Assembly: GCA_003635255.1 (NCBI GenBank)
Contig: PYJC01000068.1
Coordinates: forward strand, 1-64,000
Length of the DNA: 64,000 nt
From: Candidatus Poribacteria bacterium
Lineage (GTDB): Bacteria > Poribacteria > WGA-4E > WGA-3G
Reading direction: 5' to 3'
Positions 1 through 8,607 of the stretch are shown one piece after another (positions within the stretch are counted from its first letter, which is position 1; the number at the start of each line of letters is the position of its first letter). A program made the translations under genes and the position numbers. A model generated the notes under the pieces. That model saw only the letters and a program-made list of their open reading frames with translations. It ran no database searches and was not told the origin of the DNA.

Positions 1-404
1 GTCTTCTGACCTCAAACATAAAATGGATTTAACAAAAAACTAATAGTAATTATATTATACTATACAGATATAGATATGTCAAGAAAAATCTGACTAATGC
101 TAAAAATTAGCCTAAAAGCCTAAATTAAAATATAGGCATCAGTTCAACCTACACTGCTTTATTAGAAGGAAAAAAAGAAGTATATCTAATAAAGGTTCCT
201 TGACATAATACGCCTATCTTTTAAAATTAATACCATACATCACGCAATTTGTCAAGTTTTTTCTTCTAAAACAGCGAATTTTTCATTCATAACGTTAGAC
301 GCCACCGAAATATTTGCTTTAAATGGTATGTTTGTGGTAAAATTATAAATTAAATCTTAACAAACGATTCTGCTTGAATAGCGGAATAGAGGAAAATATC
401 AGAA
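1..404. other. AT-rich non-coding left edge
   Basis: No credible coding region is visible here. The stretch is strongly AT-rich and lies between asd, transcribed rightward, and whatever gene lies off the left edge. It holds a near-perfect leftward promoter (annotated separately) and weaker rightward promoter-like pairs that could serve asd, such as TTGACA at 200-205 with TAAAAT at 222-227 (16-bp spacer). I see no riboswitch or terminator. Confidence 0.6.
54..82 (-). promoter_or_regulatory. consensus sigma-70 promoter pointing off the left edge
   Basis: Reading the minus strand, TTGACA (77-82) is followed after exactly 17 bp by TATAAT (54-59). Both hexamers match the consensus in all six positions. 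Transcription would run leftward out of the window, so a gene on the minus strand should begin just beyond base 1. The product is unknown. Confidence 0.75.
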
Positions 405-1403
405 ATGCGTGAGAGTTATCGTGTAGCGGTTGTCGGCGCGACGGGGGCTGTTGGAAATACTATGTTGCAACTTCTCGAAGAACGGTCATTTCCTATTGCT
501 GCCCTGAAACTTCTGGCATCGCACCGCTCTGCTGGTGAAATTTTGTCGTTTAAAAATGACCCTATTGTTATTGAGGAATTAACGCACAACTCGTTTGAAG
601 ACGTGGATGTTGTGTTTTCATCAGCAGGCGCATCCGTCAGCCGCGAATTCATCCCCACGGCTATAGAAAAAGGCGCGCTTGTCATTGACAATACCAGTGC
701 ATTCCGTATGGACGCAACCACACCCTTAGTTGTTCCAGAAGTCAATATGAATGCCGCACGTACCCACAACGGGCTTATCGCTAACCCCAATTGCTCCACT
801 ATCCAAATGATGGTGGCACTTAAACCAATTTATGATACCGCTGGCATCAAACGGATCGTTGTTTCCACCTATCAGAGCGTCTCTGGTAAGAGTGGACGCG
901 CTGTCTTGGAACTCGTCCAACAAACGACCGAAGCCCTTGAAGGTAAACCCATCACCTTGGACAAATTCCCACACCAGATGGCATTCAATGTCGCTTTTGA
1001 TTGGCCCTTCTTAGATAGCGGCGACAACGAAGAAGAAGTGAAAATGATCAACGAGACGCGGAAAATACTCAACGACGATACAATTGGGGTTTCCGCGACA
1101 ACCGTTCGAGTTCCAGTCTTTTTCGCACATTCCGAATCAATAAATATTGAAACTCACAAGAAACTCACTGCAGCTGAAGCCAGAGCGTGCCTTGCTGAGG
1201 CACCAGGTGTGAAACTTGTGGACGATCCAAGCAATCAGCAGTATCCGCTTGCTGTTGATGTCGCCGGTAAAGATGATGTTTATGTAGGCCGGATTCGAGA
1301 TGATGCATCCATAGAAAACGGTTTGAATCTCTGGGTAGTCGCGGATAACCTCCGCAAAGGTGCCGCCTTGAATGCTATCCAAATAGCCGAAAACCTGCTG
1401 TAA
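405..1403 (+). CDS. asd: aspartate-semialdehyde dehydrogenase
   Basis: This enzyme makes L-aspartate 4-semialdehyde from aspartyl phosphate with NADPH, the branch point to lysine, threonine and methionine. The N-terminal glycine-rich motif GATGAVG (residues 11-17) binds NADP. The catalytic cysteine is C130 in N-P-N-C-S-T, and the catalytic histidine is probably H242. At 332 residues it matches the usual bacterial length. A GAGGAAAA ribosome site lies about ten bases before the ATG. mtnK starts 15 bases downstream, so the two are probably co-transcribed; both touch methionine metabolism, one in synthesis and one in salvage. Cytoplasmic, intact. Confidence 0.95.
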   Translation: MRESYRVAVVGATGAVGNTMLQLLEERSFPIAALKLLASHRSAGEILSFKNDPIVIEELTHNSFEDVDVVFSSAGASVSREFIPTAIEKGALVIDNTSAFRMDATTPLVVPEVNMNAARTHNGLIANPNCSTIQMMVALKPIYDTAGIKRIVVSTYQSVSGKSGRAVLELVQQTTEALEGKPITLDKFPHQMAFNVAFDWPFLDSGDNEEEVKMINETRKILNDDTIGVSATTVRVPVFFAHSESINIETHKKLTAAEARACLAEAPGVKLVDDPSNQQYPLAVDVAGKDDVYVGRIRDDASIENGLNLWVVADNLRKGAALNAIQIAENLL

Positions 1404-1418
1404 CGCTGCTAAGGATAT

Positions 1419-2555
1419 ATGGAACTCAATCTTGCCACGCTGCCGGATTACCTGCATCAACGACATGAAAAAATTCGCATGTTTGAACCGGAGGTCCCAC
1501 TCCGTATAGAAGAAATTGGCGATGGGAATCTCAATACGGTTTATCGCGTCTCGGATGTCGCACATCCAGACCGTTCGCTTGTCTTGAAGCACGCACCGCC
1601 CTACATTAAGATATTGGGTCCCGATTACCCACTCTCCACAGAACGCTTGACTTATGAATCTCGCGCCCTTGAGATTTACAATCAGTTGGTAAGCGGCACC
1701 GTGCCTGCCCAATACGATTTTGATGAGGGGGTGTCAGTCATAGCGATGGAGGACCTCCGAGACGCAAGCGTGCTACGGGATGATCTGATCGCTGGCACGG
1801 TAGACACCGCTATCCCCGAACAGGTCGGGCGGTTTATGGGCATCGTACATAGCCAAACCTATGTGGATAACGTTCCAAAAACAACTGCACAGCACTATAA
1901 ACAGCAATTTGCGAACACTACTATGCAGTCGATAACTGCCGATTATGTCTTCACCTTCCCATTTACCGAACATGAGACAAACTTCTGGACACCGGGATTA
2001 GAACCCAATATCCGACAGTTAAAAGCAGATACCGACTTTTTGCAGCAAGCGAGACATCTCAAACACATTTTTCTAACAGCGCAGCAAGGCGTAACCCACG
2101 GCGACCTACATACAGGCAGCGTTCTCGTCCAAGGCGATACAGCCAAAATTATTGATGCCGAATTCGCCTTTTATGGTCCCGTAGGATTTGACATCGGATT
2201 ATATTGGGCGAACTATCTCTTGTCCTTTTTTTCGCATCAAGATACTTTGCCTGTACAATCCGCACTTAAAACGGCGATTGTGCAAACATGGCATACCTAT
2301 ACGGTTGAATTCAAATTAGATAATAGTGAATTGGAAGCACAAATATTACAAAACATTTTCCGCGATGCTATCGGATTTGCCGGACTGGAAATGCTGCGGC
2401 GTCTCATCGGTGCTGCACACGTCAAAGATATAGAAGGCATTGTTGATCTCTCTCGGAAATTAAGTGTAGAAAAGGCAGCACTTCAATTCGGAACTACACT
2501 TGTCAAACAGCACCAATCTTTGCGCGATATCACAGCAGTCATTACCATGCTGTAA
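1419..2555 (+). CDS. mtnK: S-methyl-5-thioribose kinase
   Basis: This is a kinase of the choline/APH fold that phosphorylates methylthioribose in the methionine salvage pathway. An N-terminal GDGNLNTVYRV nucleotide loop (about residues 34-44) and the catalytic H-G-D-L-H-T-G segment, with H227 and D229, are typical of MtnK rather than of aminoglycoside kinases. The length of 378 residues is close to the family norm of about 400. AAGGATAT precedes the ATG. It follows asd by 15 bases, which suggests an operon. No mtnA or other salvage gene is visible nearby, so the rest of the pathway must be elsewhere. Confidence 0.88.
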   Translation: MELNLATLPDYLHQRHEKIRMFEPEVPLRIEEIGDGNLNTVYRVSDVAHPDRSLVLKHAPPYIKILGPDYPLSTERLTYESRALEIYNQLVSGTVPAQYDFDEGVSVIAMEDLRDASVLRDDLIAGTVDTAIPEQVGRFMGIVHSQTYVDNVPKTTAQHYKQQFANTTMQSITADYVFTFPFTEHETNFWTPGLEPNIRQLKADTDFLQQARHLKHIFLTAQQGVTHGDLHTGSVLVQGDTAKIIDAEFAFYGPVGFDIGLYWANYLLSFFSHQDTLPVQSALKTAIVQTWHTYTVEFKLDNSELEAQILQNIFRDAIGFAGLEMLRRLIGAAHVKDIEGIVDLSRKLSVEKAALQFGTTLVKQHQSLRDITAVITML

Positions 2556-2592
2556 TTAATAAGTATACATCATACCAACTTTATAAAATATT

Positions 2593-3459
2593 ATGAGAGA
2601 TTACTATGAAACCCTCGGTGTGGACCGAGGGGCTACTCCTGAAGAAATTAAGAAAGCCTATCGTAAACTCGCAGTCCGGTACCACCCAGACAAGAATCCA
2701 GGCGACAAAGCGGCAGAAGAAAAATTCAAAGAGGCATCAAACGCCTATTCGGTACTCTCTGACCCTGAAAAAAGGCGTGCTTATGATACCCATGGGCATG
2801 CAGGTGTTCACGGGATGGGGTTTGAAGGCTACCGAACTATGGACGATATTTTCACGCATATAAACTTGGACGACATTTTTGGGCGCGGATTCGGGGGGTT
2901 CGGTAGATTCGACGATGCATTCGGCGATGTGTTCGGGCAGCGGCGCACAACGGGGCCTACCCGTGGGCGCGACATTCGCATGGACCTCAGTATCCCGTTC
3001 GCGGATGCCGTCTTGGGTTGTAGGAAAGAGGTCAATGTCCAAGGAAAACGTATTACCCTCACGATCCCGTCCGGCATTCAAGACGGGCAAACCTTACGTA
3101 TCCGTGGGCACGGTGAAACCCTCGGTGTTGGCAATTCCGGCGATCTACTGGTAACAGTCTCTGTACAGGCGCATCCAACATTGACACGCGAAGGTGCCGA
3201 TCTGTTGACAGATGCAAAGATCTCTATAACAACGGCGGCATTAGGGGGTTCCATCCGGGTGCAAACGCTGACAGGCGATGTGGATCTGAAAGTCCCAGCA
3301 GGCGCGCAACCTGGGCAACAACTCCGTTTACGTGGACAAGGCGCGGCAGATGCTTCTGGACGGAAAGGAGATTTGCGGGTGCGGTTGGTCGTGGAAATCC
3401 CGAAATCCCTGTCCCGGAAACAACGGAACCTGCTGAAAGAACTTGACAAAACACTCTGA
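2593..3459 (+). CDS. CbpA-type J-domain co-chaperone
   Basis: A DnaK co-chaperone of the type II (CbpA/DjlA-like) class. The J domain covers residues 1-66 with the HPD triad at 31-33. A Gly/Phe-rich linker follows (about 75-120), then two C-terminal beta-barrel substrate domains (about 125-280). The CxxCxGxG zinc repeats of true DnaJ are absent. It should stimulate ATP hydrolysis by DnaK and hand over unfolded client proteins in the cytoplasm. No strong ribosome site precedes the ATG. It is 37 bases after mtnK and may be read through from it. No dnaK or grpE is in the window. Confidence 0.88.
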   Translation: MRDYYETLGVDRGATPEEIKKAYRKLAVRYHPDKNPGDKAAEEKFKEASNAYSVLSDPEKRRAYDTHGHAGVHGMGFEGYRTMDDIFTHINLDDIFGRGFGGFGRFDDAFGDVFGQRRTTGPTRGRDIRMDLSIPFADAVLGCRKEVNVQGKRITLTIPSGIQDGQTLRIRGHGETLGVGNSGDLLVTVSVQAHPTLTREGADLLTDAKISITTAALGGSIRVQTLTGDVDLKVPAGAQPGQQLRLRGQGAADASGRKGDLRVRLVVEIPKSLSRKQRNLLKELDKTL

Positions 3460-3499
3460 AACACATAAGTCATCGGCTCATGTAAAAAGCACATACTTT

Positions 3500-4417
3500 A
3501 TGCAAAATATCTTACACGAATTTTGGGAAAACTTACCGCACAACCGGTTCGACATCGTGAGTAAAGACATCTTCGGAACATTCGCCGAAGATTTATTGAG
3601 AAAACTAACCAATATCCCCGGACTGAAGCTCGTAGAACAACTTGAGACAGAACTGCCAACGGTTGAAATACGACGCATGGATACTTTATCGAAGGCAGAA
3701 ATTGACGATAGAGAGGTCTTGGTGCATATTGAGTTCCAAGTGAGTCGCGAGAGTGCACCAGAGATACTGAAGCGTAAGGTCAGCTATTTTGGAAGGTGCT
3801 TTGAAAGATACGGTTTGCCGATTTTGTCTTTTACCGTCTATCTCCGTTCAGATGCCGGTGGGAACGACCCGGGCAAGTATAGCCAAAACTTTCCGGGACA
3901 CAAAGTGCTAATAGAGTATCAGGTGGTCAGGTTGAGCGAGTTTGATGGACAATCCATTTTTGACACGGATCAGACCAATCTGATGGCGTTTACGCCGTTG
4001 ATGCAATCCCCTGAAGGCGTATCCGGGGTTGGATGGATTGAGCAGTGTCATAAAATGACACTTGCCCTCCCACTTGCTCCGGATCTACAGAACAATTTAT
4101 TGATATGGCAATGGATTTTGAGCGGTTTGATAGTCAATCCTGCCGAAATTCGTCATCTGTTGGAGGGCCCCATGTTAGAATCATCAACTTACCGATATAT
4201 CCTACAGCAAGGTATCGAGCAAGGCGCACGAGAAAGCACCATTGAAGGCATTCTTGAAGCCCTGGAGATTCAATTCCACGAGAGCGGTGCGCAAACATTA
4301 AAGCCGATGCTTGAATCCATTGAAGAGTTGCATCGTCTCAAAGATTTGCGACGCGCAGTATTTCAGGTAAATAGCCTTGATGAATTCAAAACCCTTTTGG
4401 CATCAAATGGGAGTTGA
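3500..4417 (+). CDS. Rpn/PD-(D/E)XK nuclease-family protein (transposase-related)
   Basis: A 305-residue protein resembling the Rpn/YhgA-like family of recombination-promoting nucleases. The N-terminal third contains the expected PD-(D/E)XK pattern: an acidic residue in the segment TLSKAEIDDREVLVHIEF, followed by E-F-Q in place of E-x-K. The C-terminal part is helical, as is usual in this family. An in-frame ATG at 3443 would overlap the preceding gene by 17 bases, so I prefer the ATG at 3500; neither has a strong ribosome site. These genes are often multicopy and horizontally mobile. Whether this copy is active is unclear because the catalytic Lys is replaced by Gln. Confidence 0.6.
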   Translation: MQNILHEFWENLPHNRFDIVSKDIFGTFAEDLLRKLTNIPGLKLVEQLETELPTVEIRRMDTLSKAEIDDREVLVHIEFQVSRESAPEILKRKVSYFGRCFERYGLPILSFTVYLRSDAGGNDPGKYSQNFPGHKVLIEYQVVRLSEFDGQSIFDTDQTNLMAFTPLMQSPEGVSGVGWIEQCHKMTLALPLAPDLQNNLLIWQWILSGLIVNPAEIRHLLEGPMLESSTYRYILQQGIEQGARESTIEGILEALEIQFHESGAQTLKPMLESIEELHRLKDLRRAVFQVNSLDEFKTLLASNGS

Positions 4418-4423
4418 ACCTGA

Positions 4424-4627
4424 GTAGGAGAAGTATGTATCCGTGCTTTTACGGAACCGTCTCTTATCCTCTACTATTTAGCGAAAACGGAGGAAGTGGA
4501 GGCATATCTTGAACGCGTGAGGCAACTTGATAAGGAAGCAGAGCAGGAACAACTGCGGAATCCTTCGCCTTTCGTAATTGAATTGCCGGAACGTTTTGCA
4601 AAGGCTTCCAAGGAATTGCTTACTTGA
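4424..4627 (+). pseudogene. 3' remnant of a DUF433-type small protein
   Basis: An open frame with no start codon, bounded by a TGA at 4421-4423 and a stop at 4625-4627. It encodes about 67 residues whose segment L-I-L-Y-Y-L-A-K-T-E-E-V-E-A-Y-L-E-R resembles the C-terminal helices of DUF433 proteins (antitoxin-like winged helix family, normally about 75-115 aa). The N-terminal half is missing or out of frame. It lies between an Rpn-type nuclease gene and a macrodomain gene, consistent with an eroded accessory segment. The family assignment rests on pattern similarity only. Confidence 0.5.
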
Positions 4628-4700
4628 GGAAAAAAGAAAACCTACCAAACCAGTGGATGCCCTATGATACTTAGGTTTCTCCTTGATGAAGTGGAATTAA

Positions 4701-5297
4701 ATGGGGCGAAAGATAAGACCTATGCAAACCCGGCTTGAACTCATTCATGGTGATATAATGGACGCAGAGGTTGATGCTATTGTAAACCCGACCGATCTTG
4801 TCCTCAGCGGCGGCGGAGGCTTGGATTTCGTGATCCGTCAGGCTGCCGGTAGCGAGGTAGATCGTGAATGTGAGGAAATTCTCGAAAATCGTGGCGGTTG
4901 TCAAACAGGCGAAGCTGTTCCCACCTCGGCGGGTAATTTGTCTGCAAAGTACATCATTCATACCGTCGGACCGATTTGGATTGGAGGCGGAATTGGAGAG
5001 CCGAAGCTGCTTGAGAGTTGTCACCGAGAATGCCTCCAATTGGCTGTGGAAAAAGGAATTCAATCCATAGCATTTCCTGCGATTAGTACTGGAACGTTTA
5101 GATACCCACTTGAAAAAGCAGCACCTGTTGCACTGAAAACCGTGAAAGAATTTGTAGAATATGCCCAGCAACGCGGTGACCGGGCACCGGAACTCATCCA
5201 ATTCTTCTTGTTCCAAGAGAAAGCTTATGTTTGTTACGTGAAGGCACTTTCAGACCTCGGATTTCGTTTATCGTGCCTTCTCGGAGAAGATACTTAA
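4701..5297 (+). CDS. macrodomain protein with altered active-site motif
   Basis: A macrodomain (ADP-ribose/O-acetyl-ADP-ribose binding) protein of 198 residues. Typical elements are HGDIM (16-20), G-G-G-G-L-D (37-42), the H-T-V-G-P-I-W stretch and S-T-G-T-F-R-Y-P. The usual V-N-A-A-N-S active-site segment reads V-N-P-T-D-L here: N29 is kept but the second Asn, catalytic in YmdB-type deacetylases, is Asp32, while the Asp after the glycines (D42) remains. It may therefore bind ADP-ribose with altered hydrolase activity. A more usual macrodomain gene lies at 14181-14735. An ATG at 4722 (MQTRLEL) is an alternative start that fits the family better. Confidence 0.85.
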   Translation: MGRKIRPMQTRLELIHGDIMDAEVDAIVNPTDLVLSGGGGLDFVIRQAAGSEVDRECEEILENRGGCQTGEAVPTSAGNLSAKYIIHTVGPIWIGGGIGEPKLLESCHRECLQLAVEKGIQSIAFPAISTGTFRYPLEKAAPVALKTVKEFVEYAQQRGDRAPELIQFFLFQEKAYVCYVKALSDLGFRLSCLLGEDT

Positions 5298-5369
5298 AAT
5301 CATTCTCGAAAATCTGTTGCTTGTACCGCAATTAGTTTTTGGCATAATACGATATAGGAGCAATTAAAC

Positions 5370-6656
5370 GTGCCAAATGTCTACAATGTTAGCGAAATAA
5401 CAACTATATTATCGGGTACTATACAGAAGGAAGATGCCCTTCAAAATGTCAGAGTACAGGGTGAAGTATCAGTAGATAACGACACAAGAGTTTTTTGGCT
5501 CACAGATGGCACAAACAAGATTAGATGTTTCATACCTGGCGGCAAGGCTCAATTCGGAGCTTTATTGACAGCAAGCAATACAGTGACTGCGATAGGGGAT
5601 ATTGGTGTTTTCTCTAGCTTCAGTGAGTATCAAATTAGCGTTAACAATGTTCAGCCACCTAGCATTAACAGAACGTTTACAGTGAGTGAAATCACACAGC
5701 AATTATCGGGCATCATAGAAAATACTCCTGAACTCACAGATATTCATGTACGAGGTAAAATTTCAGAATTAACCCGACAGCCCGCAGCACATCTTTGGTT
5801 TCTCAAGGAAACTGGATTGCAACAAATTCATTGTGTCTTTTTTGGTGTTGATGGAATGGCAGCCGGTAACGGAGATCAAGTACGGGTAGACGGAAACATT
5901 CAAATCTGGGGTGCCCAGAGTCGCTATCAAATTAACATAGCAGAGGTACGACTTGACGGATGCAAGTGCTGTGGATGTGGATCATGTAAAAAAATACCTG
6001 CTGCCCCGCAGTGCAGTGCGCTTCCTGATCCGGAATATGAATTGTGCTCAGTATGTTATGTAAACAGTCCAGACTACGAAGGAAGAGTTGAAGAAGCAGT
6101 TGAAACTTATTTTTCCAATCTCAAGGTTAAGGGATTTTCTCCAGAAACACAACACGAGATTCAGATAGGATCTGACAACCGGAAACCCGATGTGGTACTG
6201 ATTGATGAATATGGGAGTTTTGCTGCTATTGCAGAATGTAAGGGAGCTGGATTTATAGGAGACGGAATTGATCAGTTGAAGTCCTACCTCTCTGCAACTG
6301 ATACACGATTTGGTGTCTTTGCGAATAGGGCAGATCCTAAGCATTGGGAATTTTATGAGAATCGGAGGCGAAACCGATTTGATAAGATCAACCGTTCTGA
6401 ATTTGAGGCAGGTGTTGTTGAGGGAATAACCAGTCGCGAACGGCTTGGAGATGAGATCGCAAATCTCACACATCAGATCGAAGCACTAGAAAATCATAAA
6501 ACCGGACTGTACGAAGAAATTTACAACAAATTAGACAAACTTTTTGAAAACAAGATGCAAAGATTAGAAAAGCCCCTTTCGGACCTGAAAACCGAATTGC
6601 AAAAACATGGCATCGTAAATTGGTTTAAAAACTTATTTTCAAAGGAGTACAAATGA
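5370..6656 (+). CDS. tandem OB-fold, zinc-cluster, HsdR-N-like nuclease, coiled-coil fusion
   Basis: I know no named family with this layout. Two repeats resembling the N-terminal OB-fold of exonuclease VII large subunit (V-S-E-I-T start) occupy residues 3-95 and 102-195. A cysteine cluster follows, C198/C200/C201/C203/C206 then C215 and C226-x2-C229, likely zinc binding. Residues about 235-350 resemble the N-terminal nuclease domain of type I restriction HsdR: D274, E289-C-K291 and a following Q-L-K-S-Y. The C-terminus (about 360-428) is coiled coil. This predicts binding of single-stranded nucleic acid and cleavage. Translation starts at GTG 5370, with AGGAG nine bases upstream. The stop overlaps the start of the aminotransferase gene (ATGA), so the two are translationally coupled although functionally unlike. 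Confidence 0.7.
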   Translation: MPNVYNVSEITTILSGTIQKEDALQNVRVQGEVSVDNDTRVFWLTDGTNKIRCFIPGGKAQFGALLTASNTVTAIGDIGVFSSFSEYQISVNNVQPPSINRTFTVSEITQQLSGIIENTPELTDIHVRGKISELTRQPAAHLWFLKETGLQQIHCVFFGVDGMAAGNGDQVRVDGNIQIWGAQSRYQINIAEVRLDGCKCCGCGSCKKIPAAPQCSALPDPEYELCSVCYVNSPDYEGRVEEAVETYFSNLKVKGFSPETQHEIQIGSDNRKPDVVLIDEYGSFAAIAECKGAGFIGDGIDQLKSYLSATDTRFGVFANRADPKHWEFYENRRRNRFDKINRSEFEAGVVEGITSRERLGDEIANLTHQIEALENHKTGLYEEIYNKLDKLFENKMQRLEKPLSDLKTELQKHGIVNWFKNLFSKEYK

Positions 6657-7840
6657 TCTTATTATCACAACGGAGTCAAAACGTAACGCCATCGTCCACT
6701 TTGGCGATCACCGCGAAGATTAACGCGTTGATCGCTGATGGCGTAGATGTCGTCAAATTCGGGGCAGGCGAACCCGATTTTGATACACCCGATTATATCA
6801 AAGCCGCCGCAATCGCAGCACTCGATGCCGGTTTTACAAAGTACACCCCTGTCCCCGGCACCCCCGAACTCCGCGAGGCAATCACCGAGAAATTCAAACG
6901 CGATAACGGATTGAGTTATGAATCCTCCGAAGTTATCGTCTCATGCGGTGCCAAGCACACCATCTATAACATCTTACAAGCCATCTGCGACCCGGGTGAC
7001 GAGGTTATCTTCGCCGCACCGTATTGGGTCAGTTACCCAGAACAGATTAAACTCGCAGGCGCAGTACCGCGCGTCATTGAGACGACACCCGCACAGAACT
7101 TCTGCATGGCACCAGATCAGGTCGAAGCAGCGATAACCCCAAAGACAAAGGCGATCCTCGTTAACAGTCCGAGCAATCCCACCGGTACCACCTACGATCT
7201 GGACACCCTGAAAGCGATCGCTGCGCTTGCCGTCAAATATCAGGTCTACCTCATCTCCGATGAAATTTATGAGGCACTACTCTACGACAGCGCGACGCAT
7301 CAGAGTCCCGCTTCCTTCAACGAGGAGACGAAAGCGATCACCTTTGTTGTCAACGGTGTCTCTAAAGCCTACTCAATGACAGGTTGGCGAATCGGATATA
7401 CCGCCGGTCCCGAAGACGCAATCTCAGCGATGTCGCGTATCCAATCGCACAGTACTTCAAACCCGACATCCATCGCACAGAAAGCCGCTGTCGTTGCGCT
7501 CAATGAACCCCAAGATGCTGTTGAAGAGATGCGGAAAGCGTTTGAAGAACGCCGAGACGTTATCTGTCAACGTTTTGACGAGATCAATGGTGTCAGTTAC
7601 GTTAAACCGCAAGGCGCGTTCTACATCTTCCCCGATTTCTCTGAACACTACGGCAGGACAATTGACGGACAGAAGATTGAAGGTTCAATGGATATCACCG
7701 ATTATCTACTCAATTCGGCAGGTGTCGGTGTTGTGCCGGGCAACGGGTTCGGTGCAGATAACCATTTGCGACTCTCTTTTGCTACCTCATTGATAGAGAT
7801 CAACCGCGGGTTGGATCGAATTAAAAAGGCGTTGGCATAA
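6653..7840 (+). CDS. class I aspartate aminotransferase
   Basis: A PLP-dependent fold-type I aminotransferase of 395 residues, closest in pattern to bacterial subgroup Ib aspartate aminotransferases (AspC/AatA of thermophiles and Bacillus). Visible motifs are S-P-S-N-P-T-G-T and the PLP lysine K238 in V-S-K-A-Y-S-M-T-G-W-R. It should exchange amino groups between aspartate/glutamate and their oxo acids. Its ATG overlaps the stop of the upstream nuclease-like gene by four bases, and a strong intrinsic terminator lies 110 bases after its stop. Exact substrate range (aspartate, aromatic or prephenate) cannot be told from sequence alone. Confidence 0.9.
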   Translation: MILLSQRSQNVTPSSTLAITAKINALIADGVDVVKFGAGEPDFDTPDYIKAAAIAALDAGFTKYTPVPGTPELREAITEKFKRDNGLSYESSEVIVSCGAKHTIYNILQAICDPGDEVIFAAPYWVSYPEQIKLAGAVPRVIETTPAQNFCMAPDQVEAAITPKTKAILVNSPSNPTGTTYDLDTLKAIAALAVKYQVYLISDEIYEALLYDSATHQSPASFNEETKAITFVVNGVSKAYSMTGWRIGYTAGPEDAISAMSRIQSHSTSNPTSIAQKAAVVALNEPQDAVEEMRKAFEERRDVICQRFDEINGVSYVKPQGAFYIFPDFSEHYGRTIDGQKIEGSMDITDYLLNSAGVGVVPGNGFGADNHLRLSFATSLIEINRGLDRIKKALA

Positions 7841-8123
7841 CGTTATTTTTTCTTGTAGGGCGGGGTCCCTGTGCCCCGCCATTGTCTGAATCTCGGATTA
7901 TACGGATTACACAGATTACGCGGATTTTAAGAGTACCCGCGTTTGTAGTGGCGCAATTCATTGCGCCTTTTATATTAGTTGATAGTTTAGGTTAAATATG
8001 TGAAACATAACACATAAATTAACCGATATTTTGACAACCCTTTTCTGATATGGTAAAATAAAATCACCGCTTACCAACAAAACATACGATTTTTAGGGTT
8101 CATTTATTCAGTCAAGGGAAACA
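7841..8123. repeat. intergenic repeat modules downstream of the aminotransferase
   Basis: No gene. Three modules stand in a row: a GC-rich hairpin with arms GGCGGGG/CCCCGCC (7859-7865 and 7874-7880); a short direct-repeat tract built on GGATTA units (about 7897-7925); and a hairpin terminator (annotated separately). The first two have the look of dispersed bacterial intergenic repeats, but only single copies occur in this window. Confidence 0.5.
7950..7971 (+). terminator. intrinsic terminator after the aminotransferase
   Basis: A perfect 7-bp stem, GGCGCAA/TTGCGCC, with a four-base loop (TTCA) followed directly by TTTT. It probably ends the transcript that includes the aminotransferase. Confidence 0.7.
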
Positions 8124-8597
8124 ATGATGTTGAACACACAAGCAACGCTTCGGAGCATTTTCGGAATACTCTTTATCCTTTCGATCACTTTTACTGCTTT
8201 TGCACAACAAGAGCAACCGTCAGGCGCTGCCCTCTCACAATCCCAATTTATGCAGATTCTTGATAAAATAGACGAATCTGAAGATGAAATGCGTAAGCAT
8301 GTTGACAAGAAATTTGATGAACTTAACAAGAAATTTGATGAAAAATTCGATGAACTTGACGAGAAAGTCGCTGAAATTAAGACAGATGTTGCAGTGCTAA
8401 ACGCCAGAGTAAATCTTTTACAATGGGTTATTGCCATAATTGGCACGCCTTTTCTTATTTCTATTATAGTGCTTTTCGTGCAGATCCGCCTTAACCAGCG
8501 GAACAATGTCGAGATAGCTGCCGAAAGCAAAGAAGAATCGGATGAAGGCATTATGCAAAGAATTTTAAAAGATAATAGACCATCCGAACCGGTATAG
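8124..8597 (+). CDS. exported coiled-coil membrane protein
   Basis: 157 residues, function unknown. A hydrophobic N-terminal segment (about 9-26) ending at T-A-F-A-Q looks like a signal peptide. A long heptad-rich coiled coil with tandem K-K-F-D-E-L units spans about 40-100, followed by one transmembrane helix (about 103-126) and a short charged tail. The arrangement suggests a periplasmic oligomerisation rod anchored in the inner membrane. AAGGGAAAC precedes the start. The TPR gene follows after 10 bases, so the two are likely one transcription unit. Confidence 0.7.
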   Translation: MMLNTQATLRSIFGILFILSITFTAFAQQEQPSGAALSQSQFMQILDKIDESEDEMRKHVDKKFDELNKKFDEKFDELDEKVAEIKTDVAVLNARVNLLQWVIAIIGTPFLISIIVLFVQIRLNQRNNVEIAAESKEESDEGIMQRILKDNRPSEPV

Positions 8598-8607
8598 GAA
8601 AAGCCAG

